Shown: positions 12,170 to 24,512 of the stretch, one piece after another | Layout: each line of letters begins with the position of its first letter | Position numbering within the stretch: the first letter of the stretch is position 1 | NCBI GenBank assembly: GCA_050084985.1 | Contig: JBITNC010000001.1 | Location: 26,102,001 to 26,166,000 of the forward strand | Source: Nageia nagi | Taxonomy: Eukaryota; Pinophyta | Length of the DNA: 64,000 nucleotides | Direction: 5' to 3' | Notes under the pieces: generated by a model | Databases searched by the model: none | What the model was told of the DNA's origin: nothing | The model's input: only the letters and a program-made list of their open reading frames with translations | Made by a program: the position numbers and the translations under genes

Positions 12170-14293
12170 GGTGGTCCTAATTCTAATATGGATTTATTTC
12201 AAAACCATGGTTCATATGGTGTTATCTCATTCAAACTTGAAGTAGGACTTGTATTTAAAAGGTATATGGTGGTCCTAATTGCATAAACCCAATACATATT
12301 TGATAAGTTTTTAGTTTGTAACATGCTTCTTGCCAAATTTTTTATAGTCCTATTCTTGTATTCAGCCAATCCATTTTGTTGTGGCATGTAGGCACTGATG
12401 AGTTTCCTTCTCACATCATAATATTTACAATATTGTAAGAATTCAAGTGAACAAAATTCATCTCCCCTATCAATTCTTAAGCACTTAATATAATAACCAC
12501 TTTTATTTTCAATAAGGTTTTTAAATGTTTTGAAACATTCAAGAGATTCATCTTCGTGTTTGAGGAAGTAAACCCAACAAATTCTTGAAATATCCTCAAT
12601 AAAAGTTAGAAAGTATGAGTTATTACTAATGCTTTTATGTTTTCATAGGCCCAGATGTATCATAATGCACCAATTGTAAAGGGTATGAGGACCTCCATGC
12701 TTTGCCTCTTATAAACTCTGATCTTGACTGCTTTTACAAAGCACACCCTTCACATGCATATTTTTGCTCTTTAATTTTGGGCAGTCCATACACCATCTCT
12801 TTGGAAAAAATCATCTTTAAATTTTGAAACTTTACATGTCCAAATCTTAAGTGCCATAACCAATTCTTGTTATTTATGGATGTATTTGCAAATTTGGTGC
12901 TTTGTTACCCAAACTTGAGAGGGAACAATCTATTCTTTATCATTTGTATTGTGGTTACATGCCCATGGCCATGATTCTTATAAAATTATAACATTTATTA
13001 TTTCAAATACAAGCTTGAAATTCCTCTCTATTATTTGGCCAACACATAAAATATTATGCTTGAAATTAGGAATGTGATAGATATCATTTACCTTTTTTCT
13101 TCCTTCCTTGTTAGGCACCTCCATGGATCCATTTCCTTTAACATTGATTTATTTGTTGTCTCCAAGACTGATTTTAGATTTGTATTATTTGTTCAATAAA
13201 GTGAACATTTATCCCTTACTATTCATGTGATTTGAGCATTTGGTGTCAAGTATCCATGTTGCATCCATGATTTGATTAGTTTTATCATAATACAAGAAAT
13301 GTATTTGAGAGTATTCTCCTTCCTCTCCATAATTTGTACTACCTCTAGCTTCATTGGCTGCCTCTATTTTACTTTCATTTTCATAGTGGCCAAATCTATT
13401 GCAATAGTAACATTACTTGTTGCTTTTACCATTTGGTCTTCCTCTTCCTATTCCTTGAGAGCCACATCTTCTTCCTCTTCCTCTAATTTTTCCTTGGCCT
13501 CTTCCTTGTCCACTTGTGCTTGTTTCACCCTCCTTGTATGGAAATGATTTTTCTTACATGCACCCAATATTTTGAGTTGAAGAAACTCTCTTCTCATGAG
13601 AGATTAATGAACCAATGAGCTGATCAAATGCAAGTTTAGAGAGGTCTTTTGTCTCCTCAAGTATGACAAGAATTTGATTCCATTTGGGAAAGAGTGTTCT
13701 CAACCTTTTATCATAATAAATTCATTTGATACATATTCTTATAGATCCTTAATTTTGTACACACAAGATTTGGCTCTTGCATAATAATCTCTAACTCTTT
13801 CACCCTATTTCATTCTCAATGTCTCAAATTTAATTATGAGATTTTGTAACCTCACTTTCTTAACTTGTGTGTTGTATTCAAAACCATATTTGAGGGATGT
13901 ACAAGCATAGTTTATTGATGTGAATATATAAATCCTTAGTAATAATATTTCATATACAACTATTTGTAGATGAAATATGCCTAGGCTATTATTCTTCTAA
14001 GAATCCCTCATTATTTTCTTAGTGGCTTATCTTAGTTGAGACCAATTTGTTGGCTCAATATATCCTTCTTCAACAATCTTCTAGAATCCTCTATTTATGA
14101 GTAAATGCTTCATTCTAATTGACCAATACTCATAATTGTATCCTTTAAACTCTAGGATTAAAAATTTGTTATTATTATTTCTATTTTCTATCTCAACTAG
14201 ATATTCTCTCACTAATTCAATTTGGATGTTCCTTAGAGAATTTTTATGAATTCTAATAGAGTCTCCATAATATTGTTAACCCATGCAATCAAC
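12170..14293 (-). pseudogene. Copia element B gag-protease-integrase, RT deleted
   Basis: Read on the minus strand, the domains come in copia order. A degenerate Gag lies at about 14250-13450, with a zinc knuckle reading CYYCNRFGHYENES near 13400. The protease motif WILDTKCSNHM lies near 13255-13220; the catalytic Asp survives but the usual Gly is Lys. The pre-integrase region (RFGHVKFQNLKM, MVYGLP, CEGCALQK) lies at 12860-12730. The integrase core at 12640-12199 ends with the open run AYMPQQNGLAEYKNRTI and YLLNTSPT, typical of the C-terminal part of the copia integrase catalytic domain. The next recognisable sequence is the 3' LTR, so about 2 kb of RT and RNase H normally present have been deleted. 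Stops and frameshifts are frequent. Confidence 0.85.
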
Positions 14294-14309
14294 TTGGCTC
14301 TGATACCAT
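14294..14309 (-). other. Primer-binding site of copia element B
   Basis: The minus strand reads TGGTATCAGAGCCAAG, a perfect match to the common plant tRNA-iMet PBS core. It lies immediately inside the right LTR, which fixes the transcription direction as minus. Confidence 0.9.
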
Positions 14310-14545
14310 AATAAGAGAATGTTATGCATTGATTTGTTATATTCATTAAGAAATCTAGTACAATATATAGACTAGGATAAGTTAATAAGAGAATCCCCAT
14401 GGAGTACAAAAATATAAACTATTGAATTAGAATAATTTATTCTTAGTATGCTAACAATCTGACTAACAAATTACATGAAAACATTAATTAAATGCTATCA
14501 AACTTCTACCAGGTGTTCCTTATGCTAAAAAATTAAAACAAACTA
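14310..14545 (-). repeat. Right (5') LTR of copia element B
   Basis: It aligns with 11928-12165 through GAGAATGTTAT, ACAATATATA, AAGAGAATCCC and GTTCCTTATGCTAA. The outer end is uncertain because similarity fades near 14545. Confidence 0.75.
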
Positions 14546-15006
14546 AATATGATCAGATAACAATTTACCAACTTGAAGATATTATCAAAATAACATGGTT
14601 TTGGATGCATTTAGAATTGTAATAGATGGTCAATCACATGCATTTAGTATGAATGCACTATAATTAGGGTGGATCACATGTAATTGGGCATAAATGCACT
14701 ATGATATTTATTCACATAATACATGACCAAACCACTTTGTGAACTACACACAACACACTAAAATACACATATTTAGATGAAGATGCCATGTAATCACATG
14801 GAATCACCTATGGTCACACATAACTAAAAAACTCAAAATGCAAATGATTAGATGTCCTAAATAGGTTTATGATTTGGTAAAAGATGTGTGTGATCAAAAT
14901 AAGTCACATGCAATCTAAGTTAGATGTCTACGATCCACTATGTATTTTGTAATCTAGAATTGAAATAGCTAATTTTATTATGTTTATGGGGTCAAAAATC
15001 TAACAT
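14546..15006. other. Unassigned segment inside the left LTR of element A
   Basis: About 460 bp with no counterpart in the right LTR of A and no clear counterpart in the left LTR of B. It contains a short duplicated phrase (CACATG...GAATGCACTAT and CACATG...AAATGCACTAT, about 45 bp apart near 14636-14700). It may be an extra insertion or LTR sequence lost from the right copy. Confidence 0.35.
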
Positions 15007-15206
15007 ACTAGTTTCTTGATTATCAAACTAGTAGTTCAATTTAGTTATAGTATTAAAATGGTAAAAAAGGGTAAATATCAAAATGATCATGTGAGAGTTC
15101 ATACAAGATAACAAGGGTCTAATAATATCATGATGAATTATAAAATATATCAAATCACTCATAAGTCACCTAAGTAAGGTGAAAAAGTGATTTTTAGGTG
15201 TTTATA
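15007..15206 (-). repeat. Left (3') LTR of gypsy element A, second part
   Basis: The LTR resumes with TTATCAAACTAGTAG and runs to TTTTTAGGTGTTTATA. It aligns with 24325-24512 of the right LTR; the final CA has become TA. Inside it, on the minus strand, is the polypurine tract (plus strand AATGCCCCTTTTTG at 15207-15220), next to the LTR as expected of a 3' LTR. Confidence 0.85.
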
Positions 15207-16200
15207 AATGCCCCTTTTTGTGCCAAATTTTATGATATATGAAACACTTTGTGAGATGCAAAATACAATACAAAAACAAGTGGAGTGTGTGTGATGTGAT
15301 GAAAGTATATGCTATGTGATGATGAGGTTAACATAATCATATCATGAGTACATATAGTAATAACACCTCACGGTGCCAACACCATCATGTCATAACTAGT
15401 TTGTACTCGTGATTATATGTTAATGATGTAGTCATACTAATATCTGATGAATATTAATGATCATACAAAAAATATTATGGAGATATATTGTATAATGATA
15501 TGACATAGTTATGTTAAATGCTCATGATAAGGATATAATCATGTCAATAATTAAATAAAAAAAGGAAATGATATCTACTTTACCAAAATAGCTAAAGGGT
15601 AAAGTGATAAAATGTTTTTGCTTTGCCCCAAAATTTGAAGGGTAGAGTGATATGATAATAACATAGTCATGTCAAGTGATAAATTGATAGGTGATACCCT
15701 CATGTTGAGTGATAAAGTGTAGGAACATAGACCTACTAAGCATTTGATTGTAGCATGTAAATATACAATGATTAATAAGTATATGATATCAAATGATAAA
15801 TAATCAATTATGATAAATAACAAAAGGCTTAAAATATCTAAGAAAAAATCATATGAAACCAAAGTGCAAATTTGTACAAAAATTTGATCACACCTATGGG
15901 TGTGTATGATTGAGCAATTATGGTTAAGATGGGAATGATTAAGTGATTGCATCCCCCTTAAATGAGGATATGGATAAAGGTCTAGATAAGGGAAAAGTAC
16001 ATATTATCATTTATTGAGTGAAAGATTTGATGAATTTGATGCAAAAATGTTAAAGAGTTGTGATACATACCTAATCGATAGGGTACAAATCATTTAGGTG
16101 CAATAGGTATGGTATAAAGACATTCCATATAGATATACATAATATCATAATATACAAGGGTGAAACTAAGAGAATAAATAGTTTTCTCTATGCCTTGATC
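15207..16200 (-). other. Non-coding 3' region of gypsy element A
   Basis: Between the polypurine tract and the end of the RT remnant there is no RNase H or integrase. The frame at 15575-15952 has no family resemblance. The sequence is A+T-rich, with recurring phrases such as ATAGTCATGTCA and ATGATATGACATAGT, and it resembles in character, not in detail, the pol-less 3' part of element G. Confidence 0.55.
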
Positions 16201-17440
16201 ATTATTTTGGACAATCATGACTCCTATAACAAAATCAATGATTTAAAGATAAATATGAAAAGGGATTCCATCCCTAAGAGGGGTTAAGATAGGAGGAGTG
16301 GTGAGATACTTCTTGACATCATCAAAATCTTGTTGGAACTTCACATTCTAGTTAAATATGATTCCTTTCATCAAAAGATCATTTAAAGGCCTACACTTAT
16401 ACAAAAGTTAGGCTATGAACTATCAAATGACTTAGATTTTACCTTGGAGACTCCTCAAGGTCTTGATGTTATGAGGTGGAGGCATGTACAATATTATTTG
16501 ATCTTATTAGGTTTAGCTCGATACCACACTTAGAAATGATGAAGCTTAAGAGATTATCTAACATAACACTAAAGAGAAACTTCTTAGGGTTCAATGTAAC
16601 ATTATGCTCAAGGAGATGATGAAATACTTTTCAAAGAACTTCCTAATATTCTTCTTGCATTTTTGACTTGGCCAAGAGGTCATCAACATAGTCTTACACT
16701 ATATCATGCATCATGTCATCAAAGGTATATGTCATGAATAGTTATAGGTTACACCAACATTCTTAATACCAAAAGGCATAAATCTATAACAATACATTCC
16801 CCAAGTGGTGGTAAAAGCTATCTTATGTTGATATTATAGTTAACCCAAATTTTATTATAAATAGAGAAACCATACATAAGAGATAACATATCATACTCTA
16901 TTATATTTTTGATCAAGATATCAATATTGGGTAGAGGAAAATCATCCTTTATACATGCCTTGTTGAAATCATGAAAATTCAAACAAATACGAATTCAACC
17001 ATCATGCTTGTTAACAGGAACCATGTTGAAGAAATGCTTGAGGTAATTCATAGGTTATATGAAATGAGCCTTTAAGAGCTTTTAAATCTCATCCTTAATC
17101 AAATGAGACTAGTAAGGATTTATTTTTGTAGGTTTTTTCTTAATGGGCTTGACATTAGTGTAGATCACGATGCTATGCACAACAAGATAGGATCTATACC
17201 CAACATATCATCATAATTAAAAGAAAAGATACTGAAACATTCAATCAAAATAGATCTCACTTGATCCATTTCAAAATCAATTAAAACATCACCTACATAG
17301 ACAATTATAGGGTTCTTAGGATCATCACTAATGTTAATATCAACTAGGACTCCAACATGCATGTGAGAGCCATATTCAAGTTGCTTAAGGATGTGAAGAT
17401 ATGAGTAATAATATTCATTAGGATAAAATATATGATACAC
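16201..17440 (-). pseudogene. Ty3/gypsy reverse transcriptase remnant of element A
   Basis: On the minus strand, 17440-17165 reads as the pre-RT linker (SFNYDDMLGIDP, comparable to the family run SYxDMPGxDP). RT then follows: NMVPVNKHDG, RICLNFHDFNKA, KDDFPLPNIDILI and YRFMPFGIKNV. The catalytic YVDD box is intact at 16690-16679, although neighbouring frames are shifted. The thumb and connection region MPPPHNIKTLRSLQGK ends near 16270. The run PPPxNxKxLRSLQGxxxxxxRFI is characteristic of the Tat/Athila side of plant Ty3/gypsy elements. RNase H and integrase are absent. There are multiple frameshifts and stops. Confidence 0.85.
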
Positions 17441-18516
17441 AAAGCTATATTATGATTCCTCACCTTGGGAAACATGAGAGGGGAAATAAAAATCACTTGG
17501 TGATAAACAACCTAATGGTGGAAGTGAGAAATCTATGAACTTAGGACATCCAATATATGAGAATCACCATCAAGGGGATGATAGAGGGGGTATACCTCAT
17601 GTATATAAATCATATTGAAAAAAAAAATTATATTGAAATATGAAGGATCACCAAACAAATCTAAGGGGATACAACATTATAATGAGGTTGGACTAGATGG
17701 ATGGAAGTAAAGGTAAATATCCACATCATCAAAAGATTGATCAAGGATATTAAGATTGGCAAGTTAATTTTAAAGCACTTGATACTTAGGGCCCTTAAAC
17801 CATAGACCATGTTTATCATGAATTCTTTAAAAAGGTATTCGAATATCATGTACCATACCTTGCTAATACTTTCCTAGGCCATAACCTTGCTATTTACAAT
17901 AAGCAATATATCATTGGAAAAAATTAGGACAATATAAATAATCAATTTTAGCATAAAATTTATCTTTTGAAGGGTGATAAAAAGGGATGTCAGATGGTGA
18001 ATCAATACTAGCATAGATGAAGAAAACTTTCTTATGGCTATAGCCAAGAAGGACTATAGAATCAATGACCAATGAAGAATCCATAGGCCTACCAAAGTAT
18101 TTGATTGATTTGATGTTAAAAGACACATACTTAATTCAATATTATCCCATATTAAGATTTGCATATTTTACCAAGATACAGTAAGTATTAGACTCATCAT
18201 CATGTTAATCCTCATATTGAGTGATTTAATCAACTTGAGGAGAAGCATGACACTCTTCCTAAGATGGTTTAGATATCATGCATGATGAAGCATAAAGATC
18301 ATTTGGTTGGGGAACCTAATTATAGTGTTTGATTTGATTGGGATTAGGTTTATTCCTATGATTCTAAGGCCTATAACACAATAATCATGATGAATAAGAT
18401 TGTATAAGTGATTTACCATTGTGAGGTGTAGGGTGAGGTACATAAAATGGAGGTGATGATAATGAAGGTGTTGAGGTAAGCAATTAATCTTGATGAGGAT
18501 TTGAAGGTTGGGGATC

Positions 18517-18975
18517 TTATGAAGAAGATGATTCTTGATTAGGATTATTATTCATAAGTATAGTGATGGGAAACAAAATAGGCATGGAAAAAGAATTAGG
18601 AAGATTGATTAAGTTACAATGACTATAAGGATTTTGATCTATGGGTGTACAATGCACCTGATCTCCATATAGATACTTAAGGCACCCATGTAATGAAGAT
18701 GAGACACACTCCATCTTGCTGATCCAAGGTTGATTCAATAAGATGTTATATTTCATTTCCCCTTTTACTACATGATAAGTGGTAGGAATATTCTTAGTTC
18801 TTACCTTTAGGGGAATCACAACCACTCCTAAAGTCAAAGATAAAGTATTGTTGAAAGCCCTTATGAAAAGTGTTTTTGCACTTAATATGACATATGTATC
18901 TTAATATTTTTAAGTGCCATAGTTGAAACCACATTTATTTTTGAACCCTCATCAATCAACACTCTCTTAACTGAT
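18517..18975 (-). pseudogene. Retroviral-type aspartic protease of element A
   Basis: The minus strand at about 18965-18890 reads VKRVLIDEGSKINVVSTMA, containing the catalytic Asp in the form IDEGS. After a frameshift the open frame 18837-18517 gives the downstream half, including YNILLNQPWISKMECVSSSL, equivalent to the YNILLGRPW signature after the flap. Element G has the same order and the same IDEGS motif at 48150-47870. The usual motif is D[TS]G; the DEGS form appears to be a lineage feature because it is seen in both elements. Confidence 0.8.
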
Positions 18976-21900
18976 CATACATATATCTATGCTATGATAC
19001 AAAGAGGAGGGTTCTTACTTTTTGCTTTAGGATAATGAAACATCTCATCCATATAGAAAGTAGTAGATTACCTCATATAATATTGAATGGAAGCATAAAA
19101 GTCCACAAAAAGAGTTAGAATTATCACTAGATAACTCAATTATCTTAAAAATATCATTTAATTCTTCTATATGTGCCTTTGATTATTGGATTTAACCTTA
19201 ATTATTTCTCTAATAGATTCTTGATTATAATGACTAGTCTAGAAGGTTTTGTTTGTACTCGAACATGCACTTGTGGAATTGATGGTTTAGTGCCTCTTGA
19301 TTCCATTTGTGGAGGTGCTTTATCATCTTCCCTTCCACTTTGTGTTGGCATATTTCCCATGCCAATATTGATCATTCCAGTAAACTCACTAGGTAAATGA
19401 TCATCATGTGTAACTTATCTTGATGAGGAGGCCATGGTACTCATTTGATTAACATTATTATCATGCCTTTGTAGAGGGTTTTGATAAAATCCCAAATCTC
19501 CATTAGCTAGTTAAGCAATGGGATTTCTTGTAGATACTTTTCCATCATCAATTAATCATTGAATATATAACCTACAATGTTGATACTTTTTGGTTACATG
19601 TCCTCTTTAATGATGGAAGGCATAAAACTCATTTTCTTTATACCATTATTTCTTATCACCATTAGGGTCTTATTGTTTAACTTCAAGAAGTGTGACAAGT
19701 TTAGCATTTAATAGATTCATAAGGATATCTTTAATCATATCCACTAATGCTATATAATTCCTTTATTGTTGTTGTTATCTATATGGTCTTCTTTTATTAT
19801 TTCCTTGATGAATATTTTCTTGATATTTATTTTGAAATCTTGATTGGTTTTTCCTTTATTGCTTAGGATGTGCCAATTATAATATATGTTAGCTTTGATT
19901 AACTGCATAAGAGATTCAATTATTTTGTGCCTTTTGTTGAGATTGGTTGAAAGAGCCACTATTGTTATGATTCTTTTTATTGTTATCTCTCTTACTCAAA
20001 TTTCTTTAACCTTCTTGGATCTTAACTTATTCAATTATATTTAGTTGAACAAAAGCATATTAAAAGGTGATATTTATTTGAATTTGTAAGAGGGAAGAAA
20101 TATGTTTGTTGCAACTCCTAGAAAAGATATTGATCGAGTCTTTTTGAGGTAGTGTATAAGGTATATACATGAATATTTCTCTCCATTTACACACATATTT
20201 TGAAATAGATTCGTATTAAAATAATTGGTTATGGAAGCTCTCTTCTTAATTTTGATCCCAAAATTTCCAAAAACTAGTTTTCCAATTGGTCCAAAGAGAA
20301 GACACTATGTTGAGGGCTTGCAAGAGTCATAGGGAAGGTTCTTAATATAATAAAAACATCATTTTATATAATATAACATGAGTACTTAAATTTTAGTATA
20401 TGTTCTTTAGGATCCTCTTCTCTCTTAAACTTGTCCATCTTGGGAACTTCAAACTTGTAAGGGAAATATTTAATAGGAACCAATGGGTGGATTGGTTCAT
20501 TGGAAATTTATCTATAAAATAACTTAGTATTTCATTGGTTACTAACCCTTTGGTCCATCTCACACAAATTATTCAAGATGTCATCATTAGTATTGGAAGC
20601 TTGATGTAGAAATTTGACCTTGATTATATATAGGTGCTTGAGTTTTCTCATAGCTTTGATAAGGTGGTTGAATAGGGGAAATATTAAATTATGATGCATG
20701 ATAAGGTTGAATTGAAAACCCTTGATTTACTTGATTTTGCAACTCTAGGTTAGGAAATTGAGTTTATCTAGGAGTTGGATCTTGAACTTGTTGAAATGAT
20801 TAAAATTCCCCTTTGTTAAGTACCAATATATGTTTGAAGAGGATTATGATTTTGATATTGAGAATATGTTGGAATGGAATCTTGATAATAAAAAGGAATT
20901 TATTGAGGAAGAACATTCATCAACATCTTAGGTTAAGGAACATTAGGTGGTATATACAATTATTGATATTATCATTGAAAGATATCTTAAGAATTTCAAA
21001 TTCCCAAGTTGCTTTAAATATTTGGTTTTTGAGGTTGATAATAAAAGTTATGTTAATAAATGGTAACAAATTGAGGGGATAGAGTTCTAATCCTTGATAC
21101 TTGAAACTCAATATTCACCCCTTTCTCTTGGGAGGTTAATTGATTGTTCATAACTTATGAATAATTGTTAGCCTTTTGAAGCTTATACCACTATTCAAAC
21201 ATTTGTGTCTTTTACCTATCATCATGATGAGGAGGACTAGATGGTATTAGAGTAGGGGATCAAAATTATGAACATGATACTTGATTCAAAGGATATAATT
21301 GAGATATCAATGGATCTTAAAGTAAGCTTGATGGAAATTGCTATTATTTTATTGAAACAAAAGTTAAGCTTTAAATAATTATAGATGGAGGAATGAAGGA
21401 AGGTTGATTTATACCCTCAAATACCTCTTAATATGGGAATTTTTGGGTGTTTAATCATCTCAAAATAGTGAGGGGAGAATCAGGTTGATCTTGAAGGTGA
21501 GGTTCAATGGAAGTGTATGGCATGTAATAAGGTGGTAGTTCATGATATGGAGGGTATATGGTTAAAAAATAGGGTTAGTATAGTAAGAGTACAAAGGTTT
21601 TGATACCCTTATATATCCTCCCAAGTAATGTTGAGGGTTTCCAAAAAATTGAGTTTCAATGATTGGAACATGAGGTGATGAAGGTTTAGATCATTGGTGA
21701 TGGGGTGAAAGATATTATTTATTATTGAATTATTCAAAAAGTGCTTAGATATAAGGATTGATCAAGAATATTTATTGTTGGGAAGTAATTCCAAATTGAA
21801 TATCCATCATATTTTGATGTGGTGAACTAGGTTCTCCAAACAAGGGGTTTCTATGAACACTATATTAAAGGTCTCTATATGGTTGGTGTCTCTCTTGGAG

Positions 21901-22080
21901 ATATGGATTAAAATGTCTAGAGGGGATGCTAGAATGATAAAATGCTTTAAAGCATGAGGTGCATGTGGATTTGAAGAAGGGTCATGTTAGGATAAAGATA
22001 CTTATTTTCCTTCTTTTGTATCATATATAATCCCATGTTATGCTCTAGTATCAATCAAATTAGTATAAGATCCATCCTCC
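18976..22080 (-). pseudogene. Gag region of gypsy element A
   Basis: The minus strand carries a decayed Ty3-type Gag. A zinc-knuckle remnant, FHHxRGHVTKKY, lies at about 19635-19570 and aligns with the YHHQRGHSTKKC knuckle of element G. The capsid-like core lies near 20480-20220 (KREEDPKEHILKFK, FPMTLA, SLDQLENQF). Sequence beyond about 20600, up to 22080, is probably the N-terminal Gag extension, rich in Gln, Asn, Pro and Tyr, but it is broken. Short frames called here on either strand are fragments or shadows. Confidence 0.65.
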
Positions 22081-23508
22081 ATTTTAATATTACAAACAAG
22101 AATTTACAATAGTAATGGTACATAAATAAAATTATCCCAATGGTGCAAAAAATGATTAAGATAATAAGCACAAAGCCTAAGTATTTTGTTAAATATTATT
22201 TTAGTGGATGCAACATTACCACAAGCAATCTTAGGATTATCTTAAAAGATAAGAATCCTACATAAAATATAACAATGGTGAGACCATAACAATTATTATT
22301 ATCTCATCTAATAGATTATTGCTCAATTTGGGCAAAATTATATTATTAATGAGATTGATTTTAATATTCTTTCACCTCTTATGCAATTTTTCTAGAATGA
22401 GTCTAGTCAAGCACTTTTTGGTAAGGCTTGATCTCTAGGGGTGTAGAACGTTTAACAACTTAAGTTAGGTTGCTCACCTTGGTCATGTCCTCCAAGTGTG
22501 AGTAGGACCATGGTGGTGAAATCCATGTATCATCAAAAACTCCTAGGCTCAAATGTGTGATTAATGCAATGTAAGATGGTAAATATGATATGTAACTATA
22601 TGAATGCATAATGAAAGTAATCCCTTCACACAATGTTTATGAAAAATAAAAGGCACTCCCTCCCAGGGATAATATCTTTTCTTTTTCATTAAATGCAAGA
22701 AGATAAAATAAATAAATAAATAGTCATAGGATGTAAACAAGAAGAAAGCCTAAGCTAAATCATAAAAATTGAGGGATACAATGCTAAGGGGATCTTGATC
22801 CAAGATCTTGATACATATAATAACTATTTTATAACTTTGATCCTAATTGGTAGACTATAAACTAGTTAGTAGTACCAACCAATGGATCGGTCAAATAATT
22901 GGCCAATTGGTTTAAAAAGGTACCTAAAGAATCTTAAAAATAAATTATAAACATGCTAAAATAATATTAAATAGTTATAATCCTTGTTTAAAATGAAGGA
23001 AGGGGACTACTTCCACCTCATTATAAAGCTAAAAATAATTGACTCAATGATAAAATGAGCAAAGCCTATAAAAAATACTTAAAAATCTAAAATAGAATTA
23101 ACTAATATAGATAGGTCAGACTAACTAACAAGAATCAATATAGTAATTATTAGTTATAAATATGACCATTGAAAGGTTAATCGACAAAGCTTGTATTGAT
23201 TATAGCTAATCAACAGAGAGGATGTTGGCTAAGGAAAATCAATCTACAGATGAAAAATTTTCCTCTATGAAAATATCTATTAAAAAATAGCTAAATTTTA
23301 GATAAGAATGAGGACCTCATACTTTTAGGGTTTAGTCATGGTATAATCAAGAGCATACCATAAAAAATAAAAAAATATAAATCATAAAAATTGTCCAAAA
23401 AAGTGAAAGAAAGGGTAAAAATAAAACACCCAAAATAGAGCATTCAAAGAGAACTTCTCCAAATTTGCATGTCATGGATGAAGGAAGGCCCCACCATGAT
23501 ATCCAGTT
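22081..23508 (-). other. 5' leader and PBS region of gypsy element A
   Basis: This is the non-coding leader between the right (5') LTR and Gag on the minus strand. Near 22430-22510 the phrase TCCTCCAAGTGTGA resembles ACCTCCAAGTGTGA in the leader of element G near 51808-51822. Just inside the LTR, the minus strand reads CTGGATATCATGGTGGGGCC (about 23505-23486), aligning with CTGGCACTAGAAGGAGGGCC of element G. That is the probable primer-binding site, here mutated. The tRNA is not identified. Confidence 0.6.
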
Positions 23509-24512
23509 TGTAGAAAGCTTAATGTACCACCTTTTGAGATTAAACATAAGTTGTTAGCAATACAAAGGAACTCAAAATACCCACATCAAATAATGGACTT
23601 TGACATATGATGGCGATATGAAATGATTAAAACATGATAAGAGAGAAAGGGATAGAGAGATATTTCTTATTTTATGCTCCAAAATAACTATAAAACTATG
23701 ATAAAAATGATGTTTATGGGGATTTATAATTCCTAGGTCCTTAATATCCTAATACCAAGCCAACCAATATTATGGGCATGTAAATCGCCTATTCTTGAAT
23801 CAACAAGGCACTAGAAAATGAAATAATGTCTATGATGCATAATAAAATAGATAGATATAGACTAATATGCCTTGATAGTAATTTAATACATGATTCAAAT
23901 AAATATAAATCCTAAATGAACCTATATCTATGATGATATTAGCTTAGGATACAACTATATGTAAGCATGCATAATATGCTTGCGATATGATATGCCTTTA
24001 AAAGAGCTCCAAGTACCTAAAAAATCCTTGAAAACACAATTACATCTCAAAAAATCCAATAACATAAGCATACCCAAATATTCCTTGCATATATGTGGAC
24101 AAATACTTACTTTTTCTACTTGGAAGTGATGGGTATAACTCAAAAGTGAGTGTATAAGTGTGTAGAAGGCTACAAAGTTTATGCATAGGTCTGTTAGGAG
24201 GCTGAGAAAGAGTACATGTATGAATATAGACATTGAGAATTTATTTAAAATTAAGTTTATATTTTGATATTGGCTAATCAGTAGGTTGGTTAGGGTTAAC
24301 AAACTAGACCAGATGACCGTTTATCAAACTAGTAGGCAAGTTCAATTATAATGTTAAAATGGTTTCCAAAGTAGGGTAGAATGTTAAAATGATCATGCAA
24401 GAGTTCTCACAAGCTTCCAAGGGTTTGAGAATGTTATGATGAACTATAAAATATGTCAAATTGTTCATAGGTCACTTAATCAAGGTGGATGAGTAATATT
24501 TAGGTGTTTACA
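23509..24512 (-). repeat. Right (5') LTR of gypsy element A
   Basis: About 1,004 bp, from TGTAGAAAGC to GGTGTTTACA on the plus strand. On the coding strand it starts TGTAAACACCTAAA, closely similar to TGTAGACACCTAAA of element G. It aligns with 11125-11927 plus 15007-15206. The following ACATA (24513-24517) is the target-site duplicate of 11120-11124. Confidence 0.88.
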
